Assembly: GCF_022414535.1 (NCBI RefSeq) | Contig: NZ_JADWYM010000030.1 | Coordinates: forward strand, 1-64,000 | Source of the DNA: Streptomyces sp. MUM 2J | GTDB taxonomy: Bacteria > Actinomycetota > Actinomycetes > Streptomycetales > Streptomycetaceae | Reading direction: 5' to 3' | DNA length: 64,000 bases | Part shown: positions 48,766 to 60,100 of the stretch, piece after piece | How positions within the stretch are numbered: the stretch's first letter is position 1 | Layout: each line of letters begins with the position of its first letter | Program-made: the position numbers and the translations under genes | Notes under the pieces: generated by a model | The model's input: only the letters and a program-made list of their open reading frames with translations | The model's database searches: none | Told to the model about the DNA's origin: nothing

Positions 48766-50451
48766 TCAGGCGTCGATGATGACAGGGATGATGAGGGGCT
48801 TGCGGCGGTGGGTGCGGAACGCCCAGTTCGCGACGGCGCGGGCGAGGAGTTGTTCGAGTTGGCGCGCGTCCCCGACACCTTCCTCGGCCGCGGTGGCCAG
48901 GGTCTTCTCGATGACGGGGATGACCGGCTCGAAGGTGGTGTCGTCGTGGACGAAGCCCCGGGCCAGGAAGTCGGGGGCCTCGGCGAGGGCGCCGGTGTCT
49001 GCGTCGACGATCGCCACCACCGTGACCACGCCTTCGGCGGCGAGGGTGAGGCGGTCCTTGAGGGACGCTTCGGTGGCGCCGCCGACTTCCATGCCGTCCA
49101 CGTAGACGTTGCCGGCGGGGACCTTGCCGGTGATGGACGCGCGCCCGTCGACAAGGTCGACGACGACGCCGTCCTCGGCGATGACGACCCGGTCGGGGTC
49201 GACACCGGTGCGGATGGCGAGGTCGGCGTTGGCCCGCAGGTGGCGCCATTCGCCGTGCACAGGCATGACGTTGCGGGGTTTGACGATGTTGTAGCAGTAG
49301 ACGAGTTCGCCGGCGCTGGCGTGCCCGGAGACGTGCACCTTGGCGTTGCCCTTGTGGACCACGTGGGCGCCCCACCGGGTGAGTCCGTTGATCACCCGGT
49401 AGATGGCGTTCTCGTTGCCGGGGATGAGGGAGCTGGCGAGCAGGACGGTGTCGCCCTTACCGATGCGGATCACGTGGTCGCGGTTGGCCATCCGTGACAG
49501 CGCGGCCATCGGTTCGCCCTGGGAGCCGGTGCACACCAGAGTGATCTTGTGGTCCGGGAGCTTCTCCAGCTCCTTCGTGCTCACGACCAGACCGGAGGGG
49601 ACCTTCAGAAAGCCCAGGTCACGGGCGATGCCCATGTTGCGGACCATCGACCGGCCGACGAAGGCGACCTTGCGGCCGTGCTGGTGGGCGGCGTCCAGGA
49701 CCTGCTGGATGCGGTGCACGTGGCTGGCGAAGCTGGAGACGATGACCCGGCGCGGCGCGGTGCGCATCACCTGCTCGATCGCCGGATTCAGCTCACGCTC
49801 GGAGGTGGTGAAGCCAGGTACTTCGGCGTTGGTGGAGTCGGTGAGGAACAGGTCCACGCCCTCCTCGCCGAGGCGGGCGAAGGCGCGCAGATCGGTGATG
49901 CGGTCGTCGAGAGGGAACTGGTCCATCTTGAAGTCGCCGGTGTGCAGCACCATCCCGGCGCGGGTGCGGATAGCGACGGCGAGGCTGTCGGGGATGGAGT
50001 GGTTGACCGCCACGAACTCGCAGTCGAAGGGCCCGAAGCCACGCCGGTCGCCCTCTCGTACCCGCACCGTGCGCGGCCGGATGCCGTGTTCCTTGAGCTT
50101 GGCCTCCAGGAACGCCAGCGTCAGCTTGGAGCCGACGACGGGAATGTCGGACCGCTCGCGCAGCAGGTACGGCACGCCGCCGATGTGGTCCTCGTGGCCG
50201 TGGGTGAGGACCACGGCCACGATGTCGTCCAGGCGGTCCCGGATCGAGGTGAAGTCCGGCAGGATCACGTCCACGCCGGGCTGGGTCTCCTCGGGGAACA
50301 GCACGCCGCAGTCGACGATGAGCAGCTTGCCCGCGTGCTCGAAGACGGTCATGTTGCGGCCGATCTCACCCAGGCCGCCCAGGGCGATGACCCGCAGCCC
50401 TCCTTCGGGAAGGGGCGGGGCGGCTTTCAGTTCGGGGTGCGGATGACTCAT
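48766..50451 (-). CDS. rnj: Ribonuclease J
   Basis: 561 residues from ATG 50451, the normal length for the family. The metallo-beta-lactamase zinc motif is THGHEDHIGG (H84, H86, D88, H89), with further ligands in LHTGDFKMDQ. The beta-CASP motifs follow: FLTDSTNAEVPG, VIVSSFASHVHRIQQVL, TGSQGEPMAAL, and the C-terminal HVSGHASAGEL. A C-terminal dimerisation domain completes it. It is an endo- and 5'-exonuclease in mRNA decay and rRNA maturation. The usual streptomycete rnj gene lies beside dapA; that gene is not here, so this may be a second copy or a relocated one. Confidence 0.93.
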   Translation of the reverse strand: MSHPHPELKAAPPLPEGGLRVIALGGLGEIGRNMTVFEHAGKLLIVDCGVLFPEETQPGVDVILPDFTSIRDRLDDIVAVVLTHGHEDHIGGVPYLLRERSDIPVVGSKLTLAFLEAKLKEHGIRPRTVRVREGDRRGFGPFDCEFVAVNHSIPDSLAVAIRTRAGMVLHTGDFKMDQFPLDDRITDLRAFARLGEEGVDLFLTDSTNAEVPGFTTSERELNPAIEQVMRTAPRRVIVSSFASHVHRIQQVLDAAHQHGRKVAFVGRSMVRNMGIARDLGFLKVPSGLVVSTKELEKLPDHKITLVCTGSQGEPMAALSRMANRDHVIRIGKGDTVLLASSLIPGNENAIYRVINGLTRWGAHVVHKGNAKVHVSGHASAGELVYCYNIVKPRNVMPVHGEWRHLRANADLAIRTGVDPDRVVIAEDGVVVDLVDGRASITGKVPAGNVYVDGMEVGGATEASLKDRLTLAAEGVVTVVAIVDADTGALAEAPDFLARGFVHDDTTFEPVIPVIEKTLATAAEEGVGDARQLEQLLARAVANWAFRTHRRKPLIIPVIIDA

Positions 50452-51161
50452 ACCCTGACGGTACCCGGAGAGCGGGACGGGGTGGTCCATTGCCTGTGCG
50501 ATCTCCCTTTCCCGACGGAGCGGGATACCCGCAGCGGGTGACTCGGCACGATCGGATCACGCCGGCGTCCGGAACAGGCAGGGGTGAAAGCGGCACCGTC
50601 TTTCGTGGCCGAACCCTTCGCGCGGTGCCGGAGAAGATCTCGTGCACCCTGTCGTGTTTTCCGGCATTCGCCACCTCTCGGTGGGCCTCGGCACTGGTCC
50701 ACTCGAAGCGGTCGAGACGCGGGTGCCGTCGGCGCTCAGGAGCAAGCGGGCCGAGAGCGCCCCGAGGCAGCTTCTCTCGCCGGCTCGAGCCGGTCCCGGG
50801 AAGTCGAAAGTGACGTCCGTGACCGCGAGGAGCAGCCCCGCACGACGTCCGGTGGCGTGGGACTGCGGCGCAGCCGCAGCGATACGCGAGGCCCCCGCCC
50901 GTGATCACACAGAAGAAGCACGTCACCCGCTGCGAGTCAATGCGACAGTCGGTGCGCGAGTGATGGGACGCACGCCCGCCATTCGATCTGATGCGGTGCC
51001 AGGAGGCGTTCTCATGGACTCGCGGCGCTCATGAACGGGCGGCTTGTGGGGTGATGTCGTTCGGCGCAGGTTGGTCCACGGCTGGTCCGGGAGAGACTCC
51101 CTTGGGTGTCAGACAGTAGCGCGAAGGTTCCAGTTGATCACAGATTGCAACCGGTATTTCG
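50452..51161. other. Long intergenic region without a supported gene
   Basis: About 710 bases. It must contain the RNase J promoter at its left side. Base composition stays high in G+C and the open frames on both strands have no start signals or family features. The right end (51100-51160) is noticeably A+T-richer than average. Confidence 0.5.
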
Positions 51162-51196
51162 GGTTGCCTGGAGCGCAACGATGCCTCCAGGCAACC
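51162..51196 (-). terminator. Terminator hairpin of the aldehyde dehydrogenase gene
   Basis: A perfect 12-bp stem, GGTTGCCTGGAG (51162-51173) with its complement at 51185-51196, and an 11-base loop lie 12 bases beyond the dehydrogenase stop. On the minus strand it is followed by an A+T-richer stretch. Confidence 0.75.
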
Positions 51197-51207
51197 GAAT
51201 TTATGCT

Positions 51208-52725
<1,518 letters not shown>

Positions 52726-52839
52726 GGCGGCTCTCCTCGGAGGACGGTGAGTGCACTGCGGCGGCCGACTGCCACCGCGTCGTGGCCCACTGTGGCCCCG
52801 CGAGGTTGGCGGGAGGTTGGCGCGCCCTGCCCGCCGCCG

Positions 52840-54087
52840 TCAGTCGACCAGCGCGGTGCTGAGCCGGCCGGCGGCGATCGAGCGGCGCGTGTCGTCCGGG
52901 GCGAGCAGCCGCAGCGCGTGCTCGTGCACCTCGGCGTCGTACGGGGCGCGGTCCCCGTAGCGCAGGGCGTGCTCCGGGGAGCGGGACGCCAGCACGGCCT
53001 CCCGGACCGCGACCTCGATCCGGGCCCGCCACTCCACGACGCCGGGCGCCTCGGAGCGGGGCAGCAGCGGGCCGCGGTAGTGGTGCAGCGCCGTGGCGGT
53101 GTCGCCGCGCTCCAGAGCCCGCAGCACCTCCACCGCGTCGCAGGCCACGGCGGTGGTCAGGGCGTAGCGTCGAGGGGTGATGCCGCCGCCGAGGGCACGG
53201 CGCAGGTGGGAGACCTCCGCCTTGAACGTCGACGTGGTCACCGGCCGGTCGCCGTAGAGGGCGGCGCGCAGTTGCTCGGGGGTGAACCCGTCCGGCTCCA
53301 GGGCGAGCAGGGCCAGGATCTCCAGCTGACGCGGGCGCACCGGCAGCAGTGTGCCGCCGCGCTCGGCGCGCTCCACGCCGAGGCAGCTCAACCGCACCGG
53401 TGTGGCCGGGCCGGCCGGTGCCGTGCCCGGCACGCGGGCCTCGGCGGCGAGCCTGCTCTCGATCGCGGTGACCAGCGAGCGCACGGTCGACATGGCCAGC
53501 GGATGCGAGCGGTCCCAGGTGGTGGACAGGTCCAGAACGCCCAGGACGCGGCCGTCCGGGGCGTGCACAGGCGCGCAGTAGCACACCCAGCCGTGCAGGA
53601 CCGACACCAGGTGCTCGGCGGAGAAGACGGTGCTGGGGCGACCGGTGCGCAGGGCGAGGGAGAGCGCGTTGGTGCCCATGGCGACCTCGTCCCAGCGGCC
53701 CCCGGGGGCGAAGTTGACCTGCTCGGCGCGTTGCCTCATGCGGCGCCCGCCGCACGTCCACAGCAGGGTGCCGGACTCGTCGGTGACGCCGGTGACGAAC
53801 CCGGCGTCGGCGGCGATGCTGTGCAGTTCCCCGGCCAGCTCGTCGACGGGCCGCCGCAGCGGGGAGGCGGCCCAGCGGCGCGCGACCGGGTCGCCGTCGG
53901 CGTCCGGCGCGCAGTCGCGTTCCGGGTCCACGCTGCTGAGGGAGCGCAGCCAGGACTCCGTCACCTCGGGCCGCAGCGCCGCGCCGCCGGGCGCGAGACG
54001 GGCCTCCTTCAGCCGGGGAACCCACCGGGTCCACTCGCTCTCCAGCGTCGTTCTGCGTCGCCTGAGGTCACTGCGCTGTGACATCAC
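52840..54087 (-). CDS. GAF-domain transcriptional regulator (AcoR-like, without sigma-54 domain)
   Basis: 415 residues. The first half has the AcoR-type opening (VTESWLRSL) and a GAF domain: IAADAGFVTGVTDESGTLLWTCGG, then GRWDEVAMGTNALSLALRTGRPSTVFSAEHL and HAPDGRVLGVLDLSTTW. The sigma-54 AAA+ domain of classical AcoR is absent. Instead the C-terminal part (from LLPVRPRQLEILALLAL) has a winged-helix region, FTPEQLRAALYGDRPVTTSTFKAEVSHLRRAL. It most likely senses an aldehyde or related ligand and controls the dehydrogenase gene at 51208, 114 bases downstream. Confidence 0.85.
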   Translation of the reverse strand: MMSQRSDLRRRRTTLESEWTRWVPRLKEARLAPGGAALRPEVTESWLRSLSSVDPERDCAPDADGDPVARRWAASPLRRPVDELAGELHSIAADAGFVTGVTDESGTLLWTCGGRRMRQRAEQVNFAPGGRWDEVAMGTNALSLALRTGRPSTVFSAEHLVSVLHGWVCYCAPVHAPDGRVLGVLDLSTTWDRSHPLAMSTVRSLVTAIESRLAAEARVPGTAPAGPATPVRLSCLGVERAERGGTLLPVRPRQLEILALLALEPDGFTPEQLRAALYGDRPVTTSTFKAEVSHLRRALGGGITPRRYALTTAVACDAVEVLRALERGDTATALHHYRGPLLPRSEAPGVVEWRARIEVAVREAVLASRSPEHALRYGDRAPYDAEVHEHALRLLAPDDTRRSIAAGRLSTALVD

Positions 54088-54491
54088 TTCCCCTGCCGTC
54101 GTCCGGGGACCACCGCCCGCGGTGCTCCCCGGGTGGTGCTCGGCACCCGCGGTCCCTCGCGGGCCGGGCCCGCGCCCGGATGCGGGCCGATGACAGAGTT
54201 ATCGGCCACGTGGCGCGCAAAAGCAAGGTCGTGCCGCGACCGCGCCGCTCACGGGCCCAGGGGGAGGGCCCACCGGTAGCGGCCGAACCGCACGGTGATC
54301 ACGGGCAGGCGGGCGGCGGCGTTCGCGTGCGCGGCGGCCCGCGGGCTGCTGCCGTCGGCCCCGGTGCGCTCCGGCACCTGTGGACCTTCGCGTTCCGCAT
54401 CCGTCCCGCGCTTCCCGCGGTGGACCTCCTGTTCCTGCTTTGTCGCAGGCGCCGACCATAATGGAAGGCCCCTACTTCCTCTGGAGGTGCC
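54088..54491. other. Divergent promoter region, no gene seen
   Basis: 404 bases between the GAF regulator (minus) and the MBL-fold gene (plus). Both promoters should be here. A less G+C-rich patch with GAGTTATCGG lies near 54195. No third gene is supported. Confidence 0.5.
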
Positions 54492-55685
54492 GTGACCGGT
54501 TTCCGTCTCCCCGGCTCTGGGTTCGGCGCGCTTCGGCCCGCTGCCTTCGGCGCGGACCCCGGTGGCGAGCGCATGGCCCGTATCCGCCGGTCACCGCACT
54601 TCAAGGACGGTGTGTTCCAGAACCCGGGCGGCGTCGCACGCACCCGCCCGTCCGGCTCGGCGATGGACTTCGCCCGGGTCTACTTCGACAAGGACGCCCG
54701 GGTGGGCCGCGCCCCGCAGGGCACCGTACCCGTCCACGCGACCACCCTCGCCGACCTGGCCCGCCCGGCTGCCACGGGGCTGCGGGTGACCTGGATGGGC
54801 CACTCCAGCGTGCTGGCGGAGATCGACGGGCGCCGCGTGCTGTTCGACCCGGTGTGGGGCGAGCGCTGCTCCCCGTTCCCGTTCATCGGTCCCAAGCGGC
54901 TGCACCCGGCGCCGCTGCCGCTGGCCGCGCTCGGTCCGGTCGACGTCGTGGTCATCTCCCACGACCACTACGACCACCTCGACCTGCCCACGATCAAGTC
55001 GCTGGCCGGCACGGACACCGTGTTCGCCGTGCCGCTCGGTGTCGGCGCTCACCTCGAACACTGGGGTGTGTCCGCCACGCGCCTGCGCGAGCTGGACTGG
55101 CACGAGGCGACCCGGGTCGGCGGGCTCACCCTGACCGCCACACCGGCCCGCCACTTCTGCGGCCGGGGCCTGCGCAACACCCAGCACACCCTGTGGGCGT
55201 CCTGGGCCGTCGCCGGTGAGGAGCACCGGATCTTCCACAGCGGTGACACCGGCTACTTCGAGGGTTTCAAGGACATCGGTGCCGGCCACGGACCGTTCGA
55301 CGCCACGATGATCCAGGTGGGCGCGTACAGCGACTTCTGGCCGGACATCCACATGACGCCCGAGGAGGGCCTGCGCGCCCATCTCGATCTCCAGGGCGGC
55401 GAACCGGGCGGTGTGCTCCTCCCGATCCACTGGGGCACCTTCAACCTCGCGCCGCACGCCTGGGCGGAGCCGGGGGAGTGGATGAAGGACGTCGCCGAGG
55501 AGGCGGGGCAGGCCGTCGCGCTGCCGCAGCCCGGCGAGCCGTTCGAGCCCGCCGGGAAGCTGCCGACGGACCGCTGGTGGCGGTCCGTGGCCCATCCCGT
55601 GCTGCCCACCTGGCGCAGGCCACAGCCGGCGGAGATCTCCGTCGGGGAGCGAAAGGACGATCTCGACTTCGTGGGCGAGCGCTGA
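54492..55685 (+). CDS. MBL-fold metal-dependent hydrolase (NAPE-PLD/UlaG type)
   Basis: 397 residues from GTG 54492 (CTGGAGG six bases upstream). The core starts at about residue 97, LRVTWMGHSSVLAEIDGRRVLFDPVW. The zinc motif is ISHDHYDHLD, then PARHFCGRGL, FHSGDTGYFEG with the bridging Asp, and HWGTFNLAPHAW. The first ~95 residues (KDGVFQNPGG...YFDKDARVG) are the extension typical of the NAPE-hydrolysing phospholipase D-like group, often acting on membrane lipids. The substrate is not predictable. Confidence 0.88.
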   Translation: MTGFRLPGSGFGALRPAAFGADPGGERMARIRRSPHFKDGVFQNPGGVARTRPSGSAMDFARVYFDKDARVGRAPQGTVPVHATTLADLARPAATGLRVTWMGHSSVLAEIDGRRVLFDPVWGERCSPFPFIGPKRLHPAPLPLAALGPVDVVVISHDHYDHLDLPTIKSLAGTDTVFAVPLGVGAHLEHWGVSATRLRELDWHEATRVGGLTLTATPARHFCGRGLRNTQHTLWASWAVAGEEHRIFHSGDTGYFEGFKDIGAGHGPFDATMIQVGAYSDFWPDIHMTPEEGLRAHLDLQGGEPGGVLLPIHWGTFNLAPHAWAEPGEWMKDVAEEAGQAVALPQPGEPFEPAGKLPTDRWWRSVAHPVLPTWRRPQPAEISVGERKDDLDFVGER

Positions 55686-56084
55686 CCGTGGACCGGCCGA
55701 CGCGCGTGACCCTGCCGGAGCCGTCAGCCCGGCGGTGACGCCGACAGTCCTCACGTCCTGACGGCGCGCGCCCCGGGTGCTCGCCCGCAGCGGCCGGACG
55801 GCCCGGTCCGACGCGTGGTCGTCCGGGGTGTGCGGGCCGTGTCGACCCCCGGCCTCCCGGGGTGTTCTGACGCCTGATTCACTGCCGGACACCGGATTCC
55901 CCCTGACCACCCTCGTCGACACTCGCGGTGCCCGTTCTGCTCTCCCGGCGGAGCGTGCCGTCGGAACGACTCGGTCCGGTGCTGCTTCTCGCCGGCGGTG
56001 GTGGAGTTCCCCGCCGGGGCGACCGGGTTCGGTGCCGAGCGCCTCGGCCGGGAGAGTCCGGCGGGCCGACCCCACGGGCGGTTG

Positions 56085-56105
56085 TCAGGGGTGGCCGATA
56101 GCGTC
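56085..56105 (+). promoter_or_regulatory. 21-bp element shared with 62331-62351
   Basis: Starts GTCAG and ends GCCGATAGCGT; 19 of 21 positions match the element upstream of the MoxR gene. Lies about 140 bases before the DUF4132 start. TTGTCA at 56083-56088 overlaps its left end, so it may be a promoter of a special type or an activator site. Confidence 0.6.
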
Positions 56106-56182
56106 GGTGCATCGGAAACGGCAATGCCGGAACTCCGGACGCACGTGTGCCTGTGCGCGGCACGCACTGCGTACGTACGTGA

Positions 56183-56232
56183 GGGCCATGAAGGGCCGTC
56201 AAGGGCCATGAAGGGCCATGAAGGGCCATGAA
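56183..56232 (+). repeat. Five tandem 10-bp GGGCCATGAA units
   Basis: Five units in a row, the second with two changes (GGGCCGTCAA), end three to fifteen bases before the candidate starts of the DUF4132 gene. Four units contain ATG. Because the period is 10, successive ATGs fall in different frames. Confidence 0.9.
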
Positions 56233-56246
56233 GGGTGGGGACTGCG

Positions 56247-57113
56247 GTGGGTTGGCTGGCAGCGGGTGAGGGCTATGAAGTCGCCCTGGTGGGAGGCCGG
56301 GTGGCGGCACGGCCCACTTCGGGGCGGTCCGCGGGGCGGCAGTTGAAGTCGCTGCCCAGGGCGCTGAAGGGCCACCCGGAGGTGGACCGGCTGCGGCGGT
56401 TGGCGGAGTGGCTGGACCGCCACTCCGCCGGCTGCCTGGTCCAGGTGGACAACTGGATGGTGTCGTCGCTGCCGGTGCCGACCGGACTGCTGGCGCGGGT
56501 GTGGCCCGACGAGGCGTGGCAGTCGGCACTGCGCGACCTGGTGGTCGTGGGAGAGGACCCGGACGAGCCGGGTTTCCTGCGGGACGTCACCGACTCCGGT
56601 GAGCTGCGGGTGGTGAACCTGGACGGCGAGACCGTGCGGATGGCGCCGCCGACCGTGCTGCTGCCGCACCCCGTGCTGCTGCCCGACCTCGACGACCTGC
56701 GGGAGTTCGCCTCCGAGCTGGGTGTGGTGCAGAAGGTCGAGCAGATCCACCGGGCGACGTGGACCAAGCCCGACGACCTCGCCGAATTGCGCACCGAGGT
56801 CCGGGAGTACGCCGGAGGGGCGTACCCCTCACGGTTCGGCCTGGCCGCACGAGCCGCCTCCCTCGGCTACCGCGTCTCCGGCGGCTACGCCACCTGCCCG
56901 GTACGGGACGGTGGGCGGGCCGCCGAAGCGGAGGTGTGGATCGGGGAGCCGTACTGGGACGACGAGACCGAGACCGGCGCGCTCAGCTGGAGCGACGGCG
57001 ACGGCCGGACCCTGCGGCTGCGTGAGGTGGGACCCGTGGCCTGGTCGGAGGGCATGCGGATGGCCGCGGCACTGTACGCCGGCCGGATCATCGAGGAAGG
57101 CGGGAACGCATGA
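56247..57113 (+). CDS. DUF4132-domain protein
   Basis: 288 residues from GTG 56247 (VGWLAAGEGYEVAL); GTG 56235 adds four residues and cannot be excluded. Recognisable family segments are RQLKSLPRALKGHPEVDRLRRLAEWLDRH, LLARVWPDEAWQSALRDLVVVGEDPDEPGFLRDV, LLPDLDDLREFASELGVVQKVEQIHRATW, and VGPVAWSEGMRMAAALYAGRI. DUF4132 is of unknown function and found beside MoxR/VWA gene sets. The next gene starts in an ATGA overlap with its stop. Confidence 0.8.
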   Translation: MGWLAAGEGYEVALVGGRVAARPTSGRSAGRQLKSLPRALKGHPEVDRLRRLAEWLDRHSAGCLVQVDNWMVSSLPVPTGLLARVWPDEAWQSALRDLVVVGEDPDEPGFLRDVTDSGELRVVNLDGETVRMAPPTVLLPHPVLLPDLDDLREFASELGVVQKVEQIHRATWTKPDDLAELRTEVREYAGGAYPSRFGLAARAASLGYRVSGGYATCPVRDGGRAAEAEVWIGEPYWDDETETGALSWSDGDGRTLRLREVGPVAWSEGMRMAAALYAGRIIEEGGNA

Positions 57114-60100
57114 GCAACCACTCCACGACGCAGGCGGCCACCACCGCCCGAGCGGCCCTTGACCCGGAGGAGTTGCTGGCCGCGGGTGCCGTGCTGCCGC
57201 CCGGCACCGAGGGCGCCGGGGCTCGGGCGGTGGAGCTCACCGCCCGTGCCTACCGGCATCCGGGGCTCGCCGACCGCACGGTGGTGCGGCTGGTCCCCGG
57301 GCCCCTGGGAGCGGCCGAGGACCTGGCCGCCGGATTCCTCGGGATGCAGCCGTACCGGCAGCCGGAGGTCGTCGGCCTGGGCGCGCGGCAGGCGCTGGGC
57401 TTTCCGGAGTGGGTGCTGGTGCACCATCCGCAGGACGGACACCGCGCGCTGGACCTCGTCCCGGAGCTGGAACGCGCCGCGCAGCGTGCGAAGACCAAGC
57501 CGAAAGCCGCGCTGGACGCCTGCCGGAAACTGGCCGACCGGTTGGCCGGGTCCGTTCCGCACTTCCTGCCCACGTTCTACGAGCAGGCCGGGCGGATCTT
57601 CCTCGGCGTGGACAACACGGGCTTCGCGGGCCGCATGTTCACCGCCGCCCGCAAGGCCGAGGCCGAGCACGGGCTTGCGGTGGACGAGGAACGGCTGGAC
57701 GCGGTGTTCCTGGAGTTCGCGCTCGCCGGCGCGCTGCCGGTGAAGTCGTTGTCCGGCTATGCGAAGGACCTGGCGGCCCGGGTCCCCGGCGAAGAGGCGC
57801 TGCGGCGCTACGTCCGGCTGTGCGTGCGCCGCACCTCCGGCGGCCTGCCGCCGTCGGCGCAGATGGCGGCGGATGTGCGCCGGCTGGCGAAGGCGGCGCC
57901 CGGACAGCGGGCAGGCGAGGCCGAACAGGAGTACGTGGCGCAGCTGCTGGGGCTGGCCGGCACCCTGCGGGCGGCGCACGGATGGTGGAAGGCGCACCGG
58001 GCCGCCCTGGTGGCGCTCGCCCGGCGGGACGCCCGGGTGCGCGGCATGCTGCTGAACAGCGTGCCGCACAGTGACGACGACGGACTGTCCGCCCTGTGGC
58101 TGGAGATGCTGGAGGAGTCCGGAGCCACCGCCGGGCTGTGCGACGACGACGTGCCCGCCGAGGCGCGCCCCGCCGACGGCAGCGCCGGATGGCTGGAGCG
58201 GTTCCTGGACTTCCGGCGCCATCGGTGGGACCAGCCCGACCGGATGCCGGAGCTGTACGCGCTGGTGGAGCGGATGGCTCCCCGGCTGCGGCGGGAACTC
58301 GCCGAGCGGGGAACCCCGTTGTCGTACACCGACGAGGTGGACCTTCTGGACCTGCTGCTGTCGCTGGACGTACCGGTGGCCGACCCGGGAGGCAGGGCAC
58401 TGCGCCTGAACCAGTGGGCGCTGGGAGAGGGGCAGCGGGATCTGCTCGCCCTGGCGGCCGACCCCCGGTTCCGGCCGCCCTTCCGCCGGAGCGCCGACTC
58501 CTGCTCCGGCAACGCGGCCGACCGGCGCACCGTGCGGCTGCTGGCCGCCTCGCCGGGCGGGCGGCCGATGCTGACCGACTGGGTGCGCGAGGTCGCCGGG
58601 CGTTCGACGGCGGCGGGCCTGCCGAGGCTCCCTGCGGCTCTCGCGCGGCTGTCCTGGCTTCCCGGCGAGGCGCTGGCCCTCGCTCCGGACGAGGTGCGGC
58701 AGGCGGCCGCCCGCGGACGTGTCGACGATCTGCTCGCCCGGACACTGCGGGGCGGAATCCTCGACGAACTGAGCTGGCCCGCCTGGGAGGAGGCGGCGGC
58801 GACCCTGGTGCGGAAGGAGGACGTGGACGACCTGATCGTCGCGGAGGCGTGGCCCCATCTGATCGTCGCAAGCCGTACGCAGGCCCGCGTCATCGGCCCG
58901 GAAGGCACCGTCCTCACCCACGACCTGCGGATACCGGCCGGCGACAACCGGGGGGACCCCGGCTTTCACTTCGTCGACGGGGAACTCCTCGTCCACTGGA
59001 CGTCCCGGGCGCTGGACGGCGCGCTGCGCGGGTACTGGCACACCTCGCCCGGCCGACTGCAGCCGCTGGAGGGCCCGGACAGCCCTCGCGGCACGCGGAT
59101 GAACTACTACAGCGGATTCACGGAGTTCAGCCTCCCGCTGCCCGGCGGCGGCCGGGCCACCGGCGGAGGCGTGCTGCACCGGGGGGACACTGCCCTGCCC
59201 GCCGAGCGTCCCGTGATCAGCGACGGCACCTCGTACTGGGTGTGGAGACCGGACGGGAACGACGCGGTGAAACGCGGATGGGCGAGCGGCGCCAGCTGGT
59301 ACGAGTACGACCCGGCCACCGGTGAGCACGGGCGCCGCGGCATGCCCGGCTTCCTCGCCGACGCGCTGCGTACCGCCCCCGAGGGCAGCAGGCTCCGCAC
59401 GGGTCGGCTGCTGCCCGCGCCCGCCGGAGCCGGCGCCCCGGCGGGCGGGTTGCTGGGCTGGCGCGAGGTGCGGTTGCCCGACGGCTCACAGCGCGGCACC
59501 GATCCGGAGGGACGCGCCGTCACCGTGCCGTCCGGGTGCGGGAGGCCGGCCGGGGCCGTGCTGTTCCCCGGGCACGACCGTCCGTGTGCCGTCACCCGCG
59601 GGAGCTACGCGGTGAGCCTGGTCGACCCGGACGGCGTGGTCACGGCCGCGGCCGACACCGACGACCCCCCGGGCCCCTTCGGGGCGGGCACCCTGATCCT
59701 GCCACCCGTGGAGTACTGGCACTGTCTCCGTCCCCGGGACCCGGAGGGCTCGGCCGTCCTGCGCCGGGTCGGCCGGGAGACGGCGGCGGCGCTGCTGGAC
59801 GCCGCCGCCGGCCACGAGGGGAAGGAGCTGCAGGACGCCGTCCGTGCGCTGCTTCCGGGAATCGCCCACGAGGCGCTGGTGGCCGGGGCCGCCGGAGTGG
59901 TCCGGTACGCCGCGAAGCAGCAGACGGCGCTCGACGACGTGGCCCACCGGCTCGCCGAGGCACTCACCGTCACCCCGTCCGAGGACGAACCCGCCGGACC
60001 GAGCGACGCCCAGCTCCAGCAGGCACTGGCCGGACTCGTCGGCGGGTCCTACCACCGGTACGGCGACGGCACCTCCGACCGGGTGTTCCGGCGGGTGCGG

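Larger units (their letters stand above)
55686..56246. other. Long leader region of the DUF4132 operon
   Basis: About 560 bases without a supported gene. It contains the shared 21-bp element (56085-56105), the self-complementary GTACGTAC run (56171-56178) and a 10-bp tandem repeat (56183-56232) that ends right before the first gene of the operon. Confidence 0.6.

Noticed and set aside
51162..51196. Considered as an attachment site or tRNA arm
   Set aside because: It is a simple perfect stem just after a stop codon, with no cloverleaf or CCA context; a terminator explains it.
55751..56211. Frames on both strands in the leader of the DUF4132 operon
   Set aside because: They cross the 10-bp repeat array and the shared 21-bp element and have low-complexity Arg/Pro/Ser composition with no start signals.
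56183..56232. Considered as the start of a CRISPR-like array
   Set aside because: The units are 10 bp and directly tandem with no spacers; it is a simple tandem repeat.
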